Below are positions 21,926 through 32,999 of a DNA stretch of 64,000 bases, piece after piece. Under the pieces are notes generated by a model. That model had not been told where the DNA came from. It made no database searches and saw only the letters and a program-made list of their open reading frames with translations. Every line of letters starts with the position of its first letter. The stretch's first letter is position 1. Source of the stretch: Cadophora sp. MPI-SDFR-AT-0126 (Eukaryota; Ascomycota; Leotiomycetes; Helotiales; Ploettnerulaceae); NCBI GenBank assembly GCA_020747065.1, contig JAGMVK010000004.1:1736001-1800000 (forward strand). Direction: 5' to 3'. A program made the translations under genes and the position numbers.

Positions 21926-24900
21926 TCACCACTTGTTAGGACCAAAGTGTTCACCAGGAACAACGGCAGCTTGCACGGCCGTGTCCATGGCGTCCATGGT
22001 TGTAGTTGTGACAGTATTTCCCCACCATACTGGCGCCTCCACATTATTCATTGTGAATGCAAAGAAGATGAATAATGTGCTTAAGGCGAGTCCCAGATCC
22101 AGGCCAGCGCTTGTCAGGTAGTTGAGTCGTGACCACCAGTTGAAGAACCTTTGTCGAATGAGCTTCTGGAAAATGAAGCCAACGATACCCCACGAAAGAT
22201 AGTTGAGCGGTGTTGCTGGTGGGATAGAACCCGCACCACCCAGGATGAGTGGTGCCATTAAGTATTTCAAAGGTGACCGGGGCCACTTTTTGGCACCAAC
22301 CCAGAAGATGACTGGGAGGATAGCGCCAATGCCGAAGAACCAGAAAAGGCCAGAATAAATCTGACCCGGAGAAAATATTCGAGCAGGTCCAATCAAGCCC
22401 CAGATCACAGATGCTGGATCCATTTAATTGATGTTCTCCACGAGTCAGTGGAAGTACTTACCTGAAAAGAATACCCTTCCACCCGGGCACGTGAAGTGCT
22501 GAGGCTGATGCGGAGTACAGACATCTTTGATATTTGTAAGAGCGAAGTTGAGCACGGCTATTTGGATGAAACAAGACAGTGTCGTAGCAACAACCTGTGC
22601 CATGAACATTGTACGTGGTGGGATCTAGACATATCAGCTTAGTTGTGGACATCAATGTTACCAAACATACCTTCATGTAATGGCCAAATTTGAGATCTGA
22701 GACAAAACTCAGGGCCTGAGACATGGTGATATAGCCATATGTCTTGAAGATCATGAGTGCTAATGGCCTTCCAGGTTGGATATATCCATATACAAACTCT
22801 GTAAGTACATTGAGTCCGATCTGCGTGTTAGTAATTGCCTGAATAATTCCGATTGGAAGCGAAAAGGCGAACGAAATCGTCAAAGCCAGGAAGAATGACC
22901 ACCAATCTAGGAAACGTCAAAATGAGCCACTCGGACGGTTTAGATCCAGCACGCGGAAGGGCGGTAAACTCACTCAAATTTGTTGGGAATGCGAGAACCG
23001 TAACTAGACTGAGGGCGACCATCAACACAAACAGAGCCAGGTACCACCACTTCAAGAAAGTTAGCGCGACTCGGGACAAAATCAAGGGCCCGCTCTAGAT
23101 TCTCAGCGATATAGGCCAAGAGAGTACATACAGTTGGCGCCTCTTTGTACTTGCTCATCAGTTTCATGTGGATATCCGGCTCTTCCTTAGTGCTGTTGCG
23201 GAACTGTCCCCAGATCTGCTTCCCGTGATTTAAATAGGTATAGACAATCAAGGAAGCAATGGCGGCAAAGGACAGTCCGTAAGACATGGCGAATGTAGTT
23301 GAGAGAAAGAGTGGCGAGTATGCTGTGTATGCTTCTACATCAAGTGTGAATTTTGGAGTTAGAATTCTCGAAACGTTATACGAAGCTCCTGTGTTATCAT
23401 ACGTCGTGCTGTCGCTCATCGGCAAGTACTTTGCAGACCATGTTCCGGAGTAGTGCAAGATCGAGGCTCCAAAGATGTAGAATGTCACAACACCGATGAG
23501 AGTATTGGCAATTGCGAACCATGGAGGGATGAGCGGTGATCCAACAAAACCGGAGATTTGAGTCCACTGTTTGTACATGTCAACAAGGCCTGAACAATCG
23601 TCCACGGTGGGGCTACATACGTCAAATGTAATAGGCAACACCGAAAGCCCCGTCGTACCACCAAATAACTGGTTAACAACGACGTTATTTGGCGCAATCC
23701 AGGTTGCGAAGGCGAATACGCTCAGAAACTGCATCAGAAAGCCTGGGATGAAATAGCTGGAAGATTGAGGGGTCAGCATCTGTCCACCATTATCTTCCCA
23801 AATTTCCTATGGGAAGAACACTCGTAGAAGGCTAGAAAACGAAATGCGACAAGAGTGCGACCAACTTACTAAACGAAGGCTCCCAAACAGATTAACCCAA
23901 ACCAGCGGTATCTTGGCATATTGCCGCCGAGGATGGATGGGTCTTTTGGAGCAGCTTTCTCGTACATGGCGTTCATCAACGTCACGCTGACGAGGTTTCC
24001 AGGCCAAATCATAGCTGCAGGATAACTGATTCGATGTTAGTCCTTGTATCACTCCTTAGACTCATGGCTTCATTGGCTAAGGCTTCTGGTCGTTCTTGAG
24101 ATTCTGTGAACCAATATAGGGGGAAATGAGAGACTAACTTACACCAAATACCTTCGCAGAACCCCGGCAATGCCATATCTGGAAGGACTTATTAGTGCTT
24201 TTTTTTTGGCCGAGGGGATAATTTAAAGTCTCATCCAAGTCGTGACCATTTAGGTCCGGCTATCATGAGGGATTGCTGTGTGGAGGGGCTACTTACCCAA
24301 TTGACTGCGTCGAGATTGTCAGCATCAGCTGGAACAGTATACCGAAGTCTTGCTTGTAAAATGCAATTTGGGCAAGAATAATGTCGGTAGCATAGGCAGC
24401 ACTGAAAGACACGCTTGCCATAACGACGATAATAGAATGCTCTTTGATGTTGAAAGGGCCTGGGTTCAGGGACCACTTCAAACCAAAGGTGGTAAATTGG
24501 CGACTTGGCATGACCTTTGCCCACCCATCTGTACGACGAGAAAATCAGCATTGACATAACACCGGGTGCATCTTCTGAACCTGACGCCAACACAGACTGG
24601 GAGCAGATTGGGTTACGGGGAAAGTAGAAGATATCTTCTCTCGACTTACGACCTAATGGCCAGGCGATGATTTGTGCGACCAGAGCACCTAACCCAATGG
24701 ATGGGGCCCGTAGAGAAAACAAAGTATTCATGCTTGCTCCGACAAAGACCAAGGTCAATCCAAGAGTCCAGGCACGAATTGTATTGCAAGGGACGTCTTC
24801 GTCGTAGTTGTGTACCGCAGCTCGAACTTCGGGGTATGGAGAGTCTTCTTCTTTGGCAACAAAGGAGTCATCGTCGATGGAAGCGCTATCCAATATTTTG

Positions 24901-25191
24901 GACTCTCTCTTGTCCTCGGGATAATTTGGATCTTTCACCGTCAGTATATTTCTATCTTTGTAAAGTTTAGTTGAGCATACCCCACATGGATAAACGTTGC
25001 CTGAGATCAGTGACGGGATCAAGTTGCCTAGCATCATTTCCGGAGGCTGGATATCTAGCCTCTATTTCGCGAGTGTTGACCTCAAAGTCATCCATCTTCA
25101 AGGTCCAGTCTTTCTCATCATCAAAGTCGGTATATTTTCGTGCCCCTGGAGCAGCCGTTCCGGACGGCTTTCCATCATGTTGTAAGGCCAT
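21926..25191 (-). CDS. OPT-family oligopeptide transporter
   Basis: Proton-coupled plasma membrane importer of small peptides, glutathione or related compounds (OPT family, PF03169). Ten exons: 25191-24981, 24931-24650, 24528-24297, 24178-24143 (36 nt), 24025-23870, 23756-23132, 23049-22974, 22906-22671, 22624-22462 and 22413-21926; 834 aa with every splice phase consistent. A ~120-residue acidic cytosolic N-terminus ends in the OPT signature SPYPEVRAAVHNYDED. The helices follow: SLRAPSIGLG, SLNPGPFNIKEH, VYPAAMIWPGNLVSV, then near the C-terminus NYLSWGIVGFIFQ and FFNWWSRLNYLTSAGLD. The final residues EHFGPNKW match other fungal OPTs. The ATG at 25191 was preferred because upstream codons in frame include only GTG. 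Substrate cannot be told from sequence. Confidence 0.92.
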
Positions 25192-26167
25192 GGCTGGAAA
25201 ACGACCTGGCGACACGGAGAACGATCAACGGTCTGGAGGGCCATATAAGCGAACCAAGGCCGATATATAAAAACCATGGCTGGCAGTGGAATACCATCAC
25301 TGACACGAGCTAGGAAGTGTGGCGCACATGGAACGAGAGGTCTCCGACTTATGTGAAGCAGGACAGTGTGGGGGAGGGGATAATTCAGATAAGCTTCTCT
25401 GTTGAGATTCGCCAGAAGAGTATGCTTTGCAGCTGAAGCCATGTTTCCCAGACTTGGAGCCAGCCGCGAAGTTATCATATGCGAGCAGATACCGGAATGA
25501 GCTGCGGTCTCCATGCCATGTGCTTGTGGATATCCCTGCTTCTCCGAACTTGGACCTATGGCCAGGGGTATGATAGCATTGCAGCTAGCAATTGCAACAT
25601 CTAAAGGCAAGGATAATGGCTAAAGATAAAAATACAGCTAGACGGTATCTATGCACAAGTCGTACGAAACAGATCTGCGGCATGGCAGGGAAACAACATG
25701 CAATGCAGAGCACTGGCTCGCAACAACGCGATATGAACGAAACAGCTAAGGGAAACTTTCAGCATGCAAGCCTAATTTAATACCGAATGTGGCCATTGAC
25801 AGTCACCCGGTATGGCTGTTATACTCGTCATGGGGAATCTTCCCCTGTCTGAAAGGCAATTGTATACCGAATTATGAAAGAAGAGAAGCAGTGAGAAGAG
25901 AGACTACCAAACCTCGATGGACTGCTACCAACACCGAGCTGATAATAAAGAATGCGCCAAATTGTAGTGATAGTTCATCGATTCGCTCCAGTGATGCGAA
26001 ATGCAAAGGTGTCGCTCATATCGCAACAAAGGCTGCATGTCAGGTGTCTCTTTCCTGACCGTCGGCTCGGGTAGGCCGCGCCAACCTGGAGCAGAACACG
26101 TCGTCAGAGCGTCTCATCATGTCAGAGCATAGCCGCCACAGTCAAGGTTCTCGATCGAGGCAGGTTG

Positions 26168-26210
26168 GTCTGGGTCTGGATCTGGGTCTGGGGTCTGGGG
26201 TCTGGGGTCT
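26168..26210. repeat. TCTGGG-type imperfect tandem repeat
   Basis: Seven or so hexamer-like units (TCTGGG/TCTGGA) upstream of the ketoacyl synthase gene. A low-complexity repeat with no other meaning inferred. Confidence 0.85.
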
Positions 26211-26336
26211 TGATTGGTCTCTTGATTGTAGGGAGTAGTCTGATCGTTGAAGAGTGGGTGTGCGGTGCAGTAATGGTGCGGTTGTGGTGGTTTTAAGCTC
26301 ATGGGAACTTACAGTGAGATTAGCGAGTCAGCCAAG

Positions 26337-26386
26337 GTTGGGTTGGGTTGGGCTGGCGCTGGCGTTGGCGTTGGCGTTGCGTTGGC
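26337..26386. repeat. TTGGG / TTGGCG imperfect tandem repeat
   Basis: GT-rich run starting with TTGGG pentamers that shift into GGCGTT hexamers. A simple repeat in the promoter region of the ketoacyl synthase gene. Confidence 0.85.
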
Positions 26387-26808
26387 TGTACTGTAGCCGC
26401 GGCTGTGGGCCCGCGTGGGTACAATACTGTACAGTAGCGTACGAAGGTATGGCAAGTGGCGTGTAGCGTGTAAACGTCAACTTCAACATCTTCAGCGCCG
26501 TCGATACTTTCTTTCCTTTCGCGCAACCCTCGCCTTGCCCTACTTGCTCTTTTCAGCTGACCAAGCCTGGCTTCCTAGGTTTCTGCTAGATTGTTTGGCC
26601 CTTACCCTTGACCCTATCCAACACAACATTCGAGTTCCTAGTCTTCTTCCATTTCTTCCTCTCCTCTCATCCTACGCCCAACCATCTTCCTGTCAAACGC
26701 TGTCTGCGCTGGCCCTAGAGAGCGTTCTCGTACACCGCGCCGGCCTTATCCTGGCGTAGCATACTATACCTTACAGGCAGGGACACCCAGAAAAGGCATG
26801 GCTGGAGG

Positions 26809-28207
26809 ATGCGGCGGGTGGTAGTTACGGGCCTCGGCGCCATCACCCCCTTGGGTGTGGGCGTCCGCCGTACATGGACTCGACTCCTGGCTGGTGATTG
26901 CGGTATTGTGAGTGTTGCGGATCGTGAACCGTCTGCTAAATGGCAGGAATTGCCTAGCACAGTCGCGGGTATTGTTCCGGAAGGCAGCAAGAGCGACGGC
27001 AGATGGCAGGCTTCGGACTGGCTGGAACGGGGCGAGGAGCGGCGTATGGCGAAGTTCACACAGTTCGCGATCGCTGCCACGGAGATGGCCTTTGATGATG
27101 CCGGATGGAGGCCACGCAGCCAAGCAGAACGAGAAGCTACTGGTGTATGCCTGGGCAGTGGCATTGGGAATCTTGAGCGTCTCTATGATACCAGCGTAGC
27201 CTATGACAATAACGTACTTTTCTCTCCAATCCATCTCGTGGAGTGTTATTAGTCTCTGACATCCCTGATAGGGTTACAAGAAAGTTTCGCCATTGTTCGT
27301 CCCGCAGCTCCTTATCAACCTGGGCGCAGGTCATATTTCAATGAAATATGGTTTGCAAGGACCGAATCATGCTGTTACAACTGCCTGTACCACTGGTGCA
27401 CATGCAATTGGGGATGCGTCCCGATTCATCGCATTTGGAGATGCGAATGTCATGGTCGCTGGAGGTTCGGAATCCTGCATTCACCCTCTCGCTTTTGCAG
27501 GCTTTGCCCGATCCCGTTCTCTCGCTACGGCTTTCAACTCCGATCCCGCCTCATCATCGCGGCCATTTGATCGAGACAGATGCGGATTCGTAATTGCAGA
27601 GGGAGCAGGCGTTGTCATACTCGAGGAGCTTGAGCATGCTAAAGCTCGTGGGGCAGATATATATGCAGAAGTCAAAGGTTACGGTTGTAGTGGGGATTCC
27701 TACCACGTCACAGCTCCGAGGGAGGACGGCGCAGGCGCGCTGTTGGCAATGAAAAGGGCTTTGAAGAATGGAGGTATACGTCCACGAGATGTGAGCTATA
27801 TCAATGCTCATGCGACAAGTACACCCCTAGGTGACGCTGCCGAAAACATGGCAATCGAGCGACTAATGCTTAGCGAAGATGGCGTTAGAGACTTGCAGGA
27901 GGTCGCCGTCAGCAGCACTAAGGGCGCCATCGGCCACTTATTGGGAGCTTCCGGTGCAATCGAAGCAATCTTTTCGATACTGGCAGTAAAGGAGGTGTGT
28001 TCGAAAATTCTTCGCGGACATGCTCACACGCGACTAACCTTGGCGCAGAACATCATGCCACCGACCTTCAATCTACGAAATATAGATGACGGGTTTGTTT
28101 GCAATTACATCCCAATTACAGCTCAAGAGAAGCTTGTCGGCGTTTCCCTGTCAAACAGCTTTGGGTTCGGTGGTGTTAATGCATCCTTGGCTTTCTCTAA
28201 GTACTGA
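26809..28207 (+). CDS. CEM1: Mitochondrial 3-oxoacyl-[acyl-carrier-protein] synthase (CEM1-like)
   Basis: Beta-ketoacyl-ACP synthase II of mitochondrial type II fatty acid synthesis. It condenses malonyl-ACP with acyl-ACP and supports lipoate supply and respiration. Exons 26809-27213, 27272-27994 and 28049-28207 (introns 58 and 54 nt) give 428 aa. The start [15 protein letters not shown] is the classical FabF opening. The catalytic Cys174 is in [14 protein letters not shown], His315 in [11 protein letters not shown], and Lys352 with His357 in [17 protein letters not shown]-terminal [12 protein letters not shown] is also intact. The N-terminus has hardly any presequence before the fold, so mitochondrial targeting is inferred from family only. 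An upstream exon carrying a presequence cannot be excluded. Confidence 0.92.
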
Positions 28208-28315
28208 GGGTTGGAACCAGAATTGACCGAGTTTTGCTAGGCAAATTCATTGCAAATAAAGGTCAAGCTCATGTCCGAAGGCACACATATTCCATTCCAC
28301 CCGATTACTCGATTT

Positions 28316-29441
28316 TCACATTCCACCCCTGTTGACCGTGCCATGCTCGAGACCTCTGTGTGTGTACCAATTCCGAAAATTGCCCCAATCTCTACATGTA
28401 TGCACCTGTGGTGTTCCTATGAGATTCTTGTGTGGCTCCTCGCCAAACGGTCTGAGCGGTACCGGCGTCAAGTCACCGGCGCATTGTATGTTTTGACGTA
28501 GTTGCTCGATGCAGTGTTCTGGTTATGTCAGTGGGTGCATGCTCTAGTCCATGATCCATATCGACAGACTTACCAACATGAATGCGTTGCAGGTTCTCTG
28601 GTAGTGGGTTCTCATCGTGCTCGGAGTAATATTGAGGGTCCAATGCTTTGCGAATAGCATTCCTTGTGATGGTTGAGAAGTCAATATCAACCTTTTTACT
28701 CATGTCTCGGAAGCTTTTCTGGGAGTAAAGTACTCCCGAATATCCCACCGGATAGGTAATGGCACTTCTCGATCAACGTACAGGCAGTGCAGAGAATGCA
28801 TGACTTCCAACCTTGGTTCGTGTCAGCATTCTACATGGTTTCCATTCATACTTATTTGATTCTCTTACTCTGCGAGATAGTATCCTCTGATTGCAACCGG
28901 CTTCTCAAGCTCTTGTGCTTCCTCTTCTGAGAGAACTAGATATTGGCCTAGAGACCTGGTTAGATTACCATCGCAAGACGAGTCTGGCGCCATACCTGAC
29001 AAGAGCTCGGCCCATGCCTTATCCATCTCCTCGTGAGAAGCTCCAATGTATTGAGGTGAGGCGGGGTCGTACTCTCGATAGTAGCTCTTCGAGGTGTCGT
29101 TGTACCGGAGAGCGCTGGTATACGTTACTTCCTGAAGATGTATTGCAACTTTTGCTGGGCCTGTCAAGTTGTCAGCATTTGTCAACCTTGCTTTCACTAG
29201 TGCGTCTACCCCACTCGGTTGAGTAGCCATTTCCGAATGCCTGAGAAGGACAGCCGCCTGGTGGTTGAAGAGACAAATATATAGCTTGAAATCCGAAGAT
29301 CAACGTCGTGATCAATAGGATGATTGTCACCGCTGCTGGGCATTCTGATCTGAATGTCTTGCGGTCTGGATCTTCACCGTTGTCTGAACATGTGTCATCC
29401 AGAATTTCGAGTTCCTTATAAGCTGTGATTGGTGCCGCCAT
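28316..29441 (-). CDS. UstYa-like DUF3328 protein
   Basis: Member of the UstYa family (DUF3328), putative oxidases or cyclases best known from dikaritin RiPP pathways such as ustiloxin but also found outside clusters. Six exons: 29441-29210, 29160-28996, 28947-28869, 28811-28782 (30 nt), 28713-28574 and 28518-28316; 282 aa. One membrane anchor (AAVTIILLITTLIFGF) follows a ~35-residue cytosolic tail, placing the domain in the lumen of the secretory pathway. The domain shows RYNDTSKSYYREYDP, MDKAWAELLSG and both HXXHC motifs: HSLHC (spanning exon 4) and HVEHC (formed across the last splice). CRDWGNFRNW near the C-terminus is also typical. Both motifs being intact argues for function. An in-frame ATG at 29480 is an alternative start. 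Confidence 0.85.
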
Positions 29442-29479
29442 TTTCTGAGAAGTCTGGAATTGGCAAAAAGACCCGATCA

Positions 29480-29863
29480 TTACGCAATTCCCTCACGAGA
29501 GATAATGTCAGTGAAGGAGAGTAGTGTCACGAGGTTTGCGCTACACAATGCCACCTCGACAGCAGGCGAGGAGGAGCACCACGCACACGAGTTAATGCCG
29601 CAGTGACAAAGAGCGGGCAGCTTACGGTGAATGATTTCCATCACACACACCATTCCCACTTTTTGGTCTGCACCCTGTGAGCAAAGGCCCATCCATGTAG
29701 ATTTCCCTCGGCCTCTATCCGTTGCATGCCAGAATCGGGCATCCGCATTTGCCATCTTCAAGATTGTATCCTTGTTGCAGAACTCAACCGCCTTCCTGAC
29801 TTTGGACCGTGCCCGTCTTCTTCGAGCCATGATCCTGGGTTTCGGCGATATGACGAATGTCAC
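29480..29863 (-). CDS. Hypothetical small basic protein
   Basis: Open frame of up to 127 codons, with ATGs at 29863 and 29830 (the latter giving MARRRRARSKVRKAVEFCNK). The first ~70 residues look protein-like: a basic Arg/Lys N-terminus followed by DTILKMANADARFWHATD. A good donor (GTAAGC) follows EIIHR at about 29,625, so the true gene may be spliced and the rest of the frame may be intron. I do not recognise a family. It lies on the same strand as, and immediately upstream of, the UstYa-like gene, so it could be a neighbour of interest or a chance frame. Confidence 0.3.
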   Translation of the reverse strand: MTFVISPKPRIMARRRRARSKVRKAVEFCNKDTILKMANADARFWHATDRGRGKSTWMGLCSQGADQKVGMVCVMEIIHRKLPALCHCGINSCAWCSSSPAVEVALCSANLVTLLSFTDIISREGIA

Positions 29864-30391
29864 AAGTTAAAGCCGTTGCAATCATTCAGTGAAAATTCAT
29901 AATAAGACTGATGAATATGCGCTCGTGCACACTCTGTAGTACTACTGAATTAGGTATGCCCATGTTGCATGCCTCACTTCGATGACAGTTTGCCTCTCTT
30001 CGGCCTAGTGTGTCTCGCTAAAGAGGTTGGTTGTTCGATTTGAGTTTACCTTTAACTTTAAACTTTTATCAACGTGCATGAGCCCATTATTAAGCACGCT
30101 AACGGGGTAGGTATTGAAATTCCGGGAATAGTGGAGCAGAATCCTCCGCACTTTTTTCTGGTCGATGACATTTCCTCCCCATCTACTCGTAGCCTAGCCA
30201 TCGTCACACTAGCACCTGGCTTAAGGTACAGTAGCATTCGGTCCGTGCCCCCGTCTTGCTCTCGAGTGAGACGACCACCGAAGACCTCCTCACACTTGTT
30301 TTACTGCCACCACTTACCACTGCGTTTAGACCATATCGAACGGGCTCAGCTGAGAGATCAAGTAGACGTTTGGCAGCTCAGCATAACAATA

Positions 30392-31543
30392 ATGAAGCTC
30401 GTCATTACTCCGCTTTGCCTGGATCCAACCCTGGCCGGGGGCGAAGGGAACAGCGTCAGCGATCAAAGCAGCCATGGTGGTGTTGACGTGGAGACCGAGA
30501 CCAATAAGCACCGCAGAAAACTTCAAAATCGGAAGAATCAAAGAGCACATAGTGAGTTTCAATGCTTCACCTTCAACCCCTGCTGGTTCATCAGATGAGT
30601 TGCAGGACTGCGGGTCAAGGCGCAAGATTCAGGATCTGGATCTGTTTCTGGTCAGACATCAAGCCTATTTCAAGTCAGGCGTTGGCGTGTCGACGAAGTC
30701 GATGACTTCCCCTTTCAAGAAGCCTTGTCAGCATCGAAAGCTGCAAGCGACACAGACACATACCCTCGACCACCCCGACCTGGCGTCAGTATATCATATT
30801 TCCCACCTGGCCACGCCAGCGTCCTCCGAAGGCCTTCTCCAGCCCCGGTCCCAAGTGCACAGCAGACGTCCCTTACCCCGCCGTCATTCATTTTCCCCCT
30901 CTCGACCGATCACCTCCTCCATCTTGTCCAGTATAATGTCTTCCGCGCCTTCGTCTCCAACAAGCGCACTCTCAATACTCTTCTCACCGGTTGGACCGAC
31001 CACCCTCCCTCTCCAACTACATGTCCAATTAGCGGTCCCTATCGTGACGATACGATGGTCTACCCCCTGAACCCTAACATTCCTCTATCACTCGTCCCGA
31101 CTCGCCTCCAGCAAACCTTCTTGCACTCTTTCTGGATCAATCTGTTTCCATTTCCTTGCCTTCGCGACAATCTCATACGGCGCGATGGTAATTTCGACCA
31201 TTGGGAGCTGCTGGAAGACCTCATCGGTGAGCTCATGGGTGGCATACCATTTGAACAGCGGCAAGGCACGCCCAGCGCTATCGTCGTCTCCGACCCCAAA
31301 CCCACATCGGCCCGCCATCTGCGTCCTAGTGAAGGATGTGACGAGAGTGAGATGACTGCGGGGCGGAAGGGACTGATTGTTTGGGGCGAACCTTACGATA
31401 TGCGCAATTGGGAAGCAACCCCCGGCTTTCTTGAAAAGTGGTCGTGGGCTACTGATAGATGTGATGATCTAGTTGAATCGAGCAATCACTGGAGATCGAT
31501 GAGAGGAGAGGAACCCATACGACTTCCCGAAGCAAGAAGGTAG
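30392..31543 (+). CDS. bZIP transcription factor with DUF3425 domain
   Basis: Fungal bZIP-like regulator with a C-terminal DUF3425 domain, a family often found near secondary metabolism and stress genes. Exons 30392-30551 and 30606-31543 (54-nt intron, GTGAGT donor) give 365 aa. The basic region HRRKLQNRKNQRAHRLRVK is created across the splice. DUF3425 marks are HLLHLVQYNVFRAFVSN, SFWINLFPFPCLRDNLI, GLIVWGEPYDMRNWE and FLEKWSWATDRCDDLVESSNHWR. The leucine zipper is weak, as is usual in this family. The start is uncertain because the frame is open further upstream. The stop lies about 80 bp before the AT-rich retrotransposon block, so the gene seems intact at the very edge of it. Confidence 0.85.
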
Positions 31544-31705
31544 CCGCCATACTATCCTATGCCTATTGCGAAGACAATGAAGTTATTCGGCTAAAGGAAG
31601 CGGTCTTTTCTATCACTATATATTTCGCCTTAGTTCTAGATAATAGATAAGCGACTATAATTATAACTATATATATAATGTATAATCGCTAAAAATACTA
31701 TATTC

Positions 31706-31909
31706 TGTGACGGCTCAACGGAAGTTCATTAATAGCTATAATATAAAGTAGAAAAGATAAGAAGAAAAGAGGTTTTAAAAGGAGTTTTAAGCTTAAGTAT
31801 AAGAGGTGCAGCTACTAGTCTTATTATAATATCGTGTCTAGTTATCTCTTATAACTTCTAAGTCCTATAATTTATAATATATATATAATTATATGAACTA
31901 CTTATTATA
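31706..31909 (-). mobile_element. 204-bp LTR, inverted orientation
   Basis: Runs from TGTGACGGCTCAACGG to a C-to-T decayed version of the complementary end. It aligns base for base, allowing RIP-type transitions, with the reverse complement of the LTR at 40,660-40,863, and both copies are 204 bp. Its left (biological 3') end is unmutated while its right end is fully decayed. Together with the inverted integrase fragment at 33.0-33.9 kb it is best read as the 3' LTR of a minus-strand Ty3/gypsy element. No 5-bp target duplication is visible, which argues against a solo LTR. Confidence 0.8.
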
Positions 31910-32015
31910 TTACTTCTCTCTTTAAGAAAGGCTTATCTCTGAGTTATAAAAGAATTACTTCTAAGCTTTTAGTAATATTATTATATTATCTTTTAGTTCT
32001 TTATAATTATTATTA

Positions 32016-32450
32016 ACGTGGTTTATCACTGAGCAGCGCATATCACCGAGCGGCGCACTTGAAAACACACGAAAAAATCGATTTTTTGACCTTAGTAAAA
32101 ACCACTAATCCTTTATAAAATCTTTTATAATTTTGAATATTTTTTATTTAGTATATAATTAGACTTTTATAAAATTTTGGGGTTATAAAAATAAGTAAAA
32201 GTGATTATAGCAAAAATTAGGAACGAAAAATCGCAAAAAATCATATTTTCGTTATTTAATAATTTTTTACCTATTTTTATACAATGCAAATTTAATAATC
32301 AATTAGTTTAATAATAAATAAAAAACGCTTAAAATTATAAAAGTTTTTATAAAGGATTAGTAGTTTTTACTAGGGTCAAAAAATCGATTTTTTTAGTATG
32401 TTTTCAAGTGCGCCGCTCGGTGATATGCGCTGCTCGGTGATAAACCACGT
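32016..32450. mobile_element. Tc1/mariner-type MITE with ~115-bp inverted repeats
   Basis: A 435-bp element starting ACGTGGTTTATCAC and ending with the reverse complement, flanked by TA on both sides as expected for a Tc1/mariner target duplication. The inverted repeats extend about 115 bp per side with few mismatches and include the GC-rich block GAGCGGCGCACTTG. The centre is AT-rich and non-coding. Its repeats still contain CA and TG dinucleotides, unlike the surrounding sequence, so it probably inserted after the main wave of mutation or was too short to be targeted. Confidence 0.85.
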
Positions 32451-32999
32451 TATTCTTTAATTCTTATATTATAATCTAGTGCTTTAAGAGCTTTAGTAGA
32501 TTTAGAAGTATAAGGTTTTTTTAATAGAAATCTCTAAGCTTATATAAATAAATATAAAAGTCTATAGTAAAGTAGAACTTAGAGTTTAAGTTAAGTTCTT
32601 TTTAATATACTTAGTAATATAATATACTATCTTACTTAAAGTAAATATCTAAGATATCTTAGACCTCTTATTCTTATTTTATATTAATAGTAATTATCTT
32701 TTCTTAGTTTATTTATATTTAGCTTAATAAAAGATTATTATTATAGTATTATAGCTTATCTATAAAGAATACTAAATAAACCTTAATAAATTTAAATAAG
32801 TTTAATTAATAAAAGTAATCTTCTTTTTATAAGACTTAATATAAGTTAGCTTATTAATTATTTATCTTTTTTTTTAGCTAATAAGTTTTCTAGTTCTTAG
32901 TAATTACTTAGACTTAGTCTCTTACTTTTTAATTAACTTCTTAATAAGACTTATTTATATCTTACTATTTCTTTTTTTATTAGTCTTTTAAGAATTGCT

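Larger units (their letters stand above)
25192..26808. other. Large intergenic region, no supported gene
   Basis: About 1.6 kb between the start of the OPT transporter (minus) and the start of the ketoacyl synthase (plus), so it holds two divergent promoters. Apart from two imperfect G-rich tandem repeats listed separately I see no structured feature. Open frames here are short and lack domain signatures. Confidence 0.5.

Noticed and set aside
24674..25270. Plus-strand open frames near 24.7-25.3 kb
   Set aside because: They are antisense shadows of the OPT transporter's first exons.
26715..27234. Minus-strand frames of about 150 codons opposite the ketoacyl synthase
   Set aside because: Antisense to a clear catalytic gene, with no independent support.
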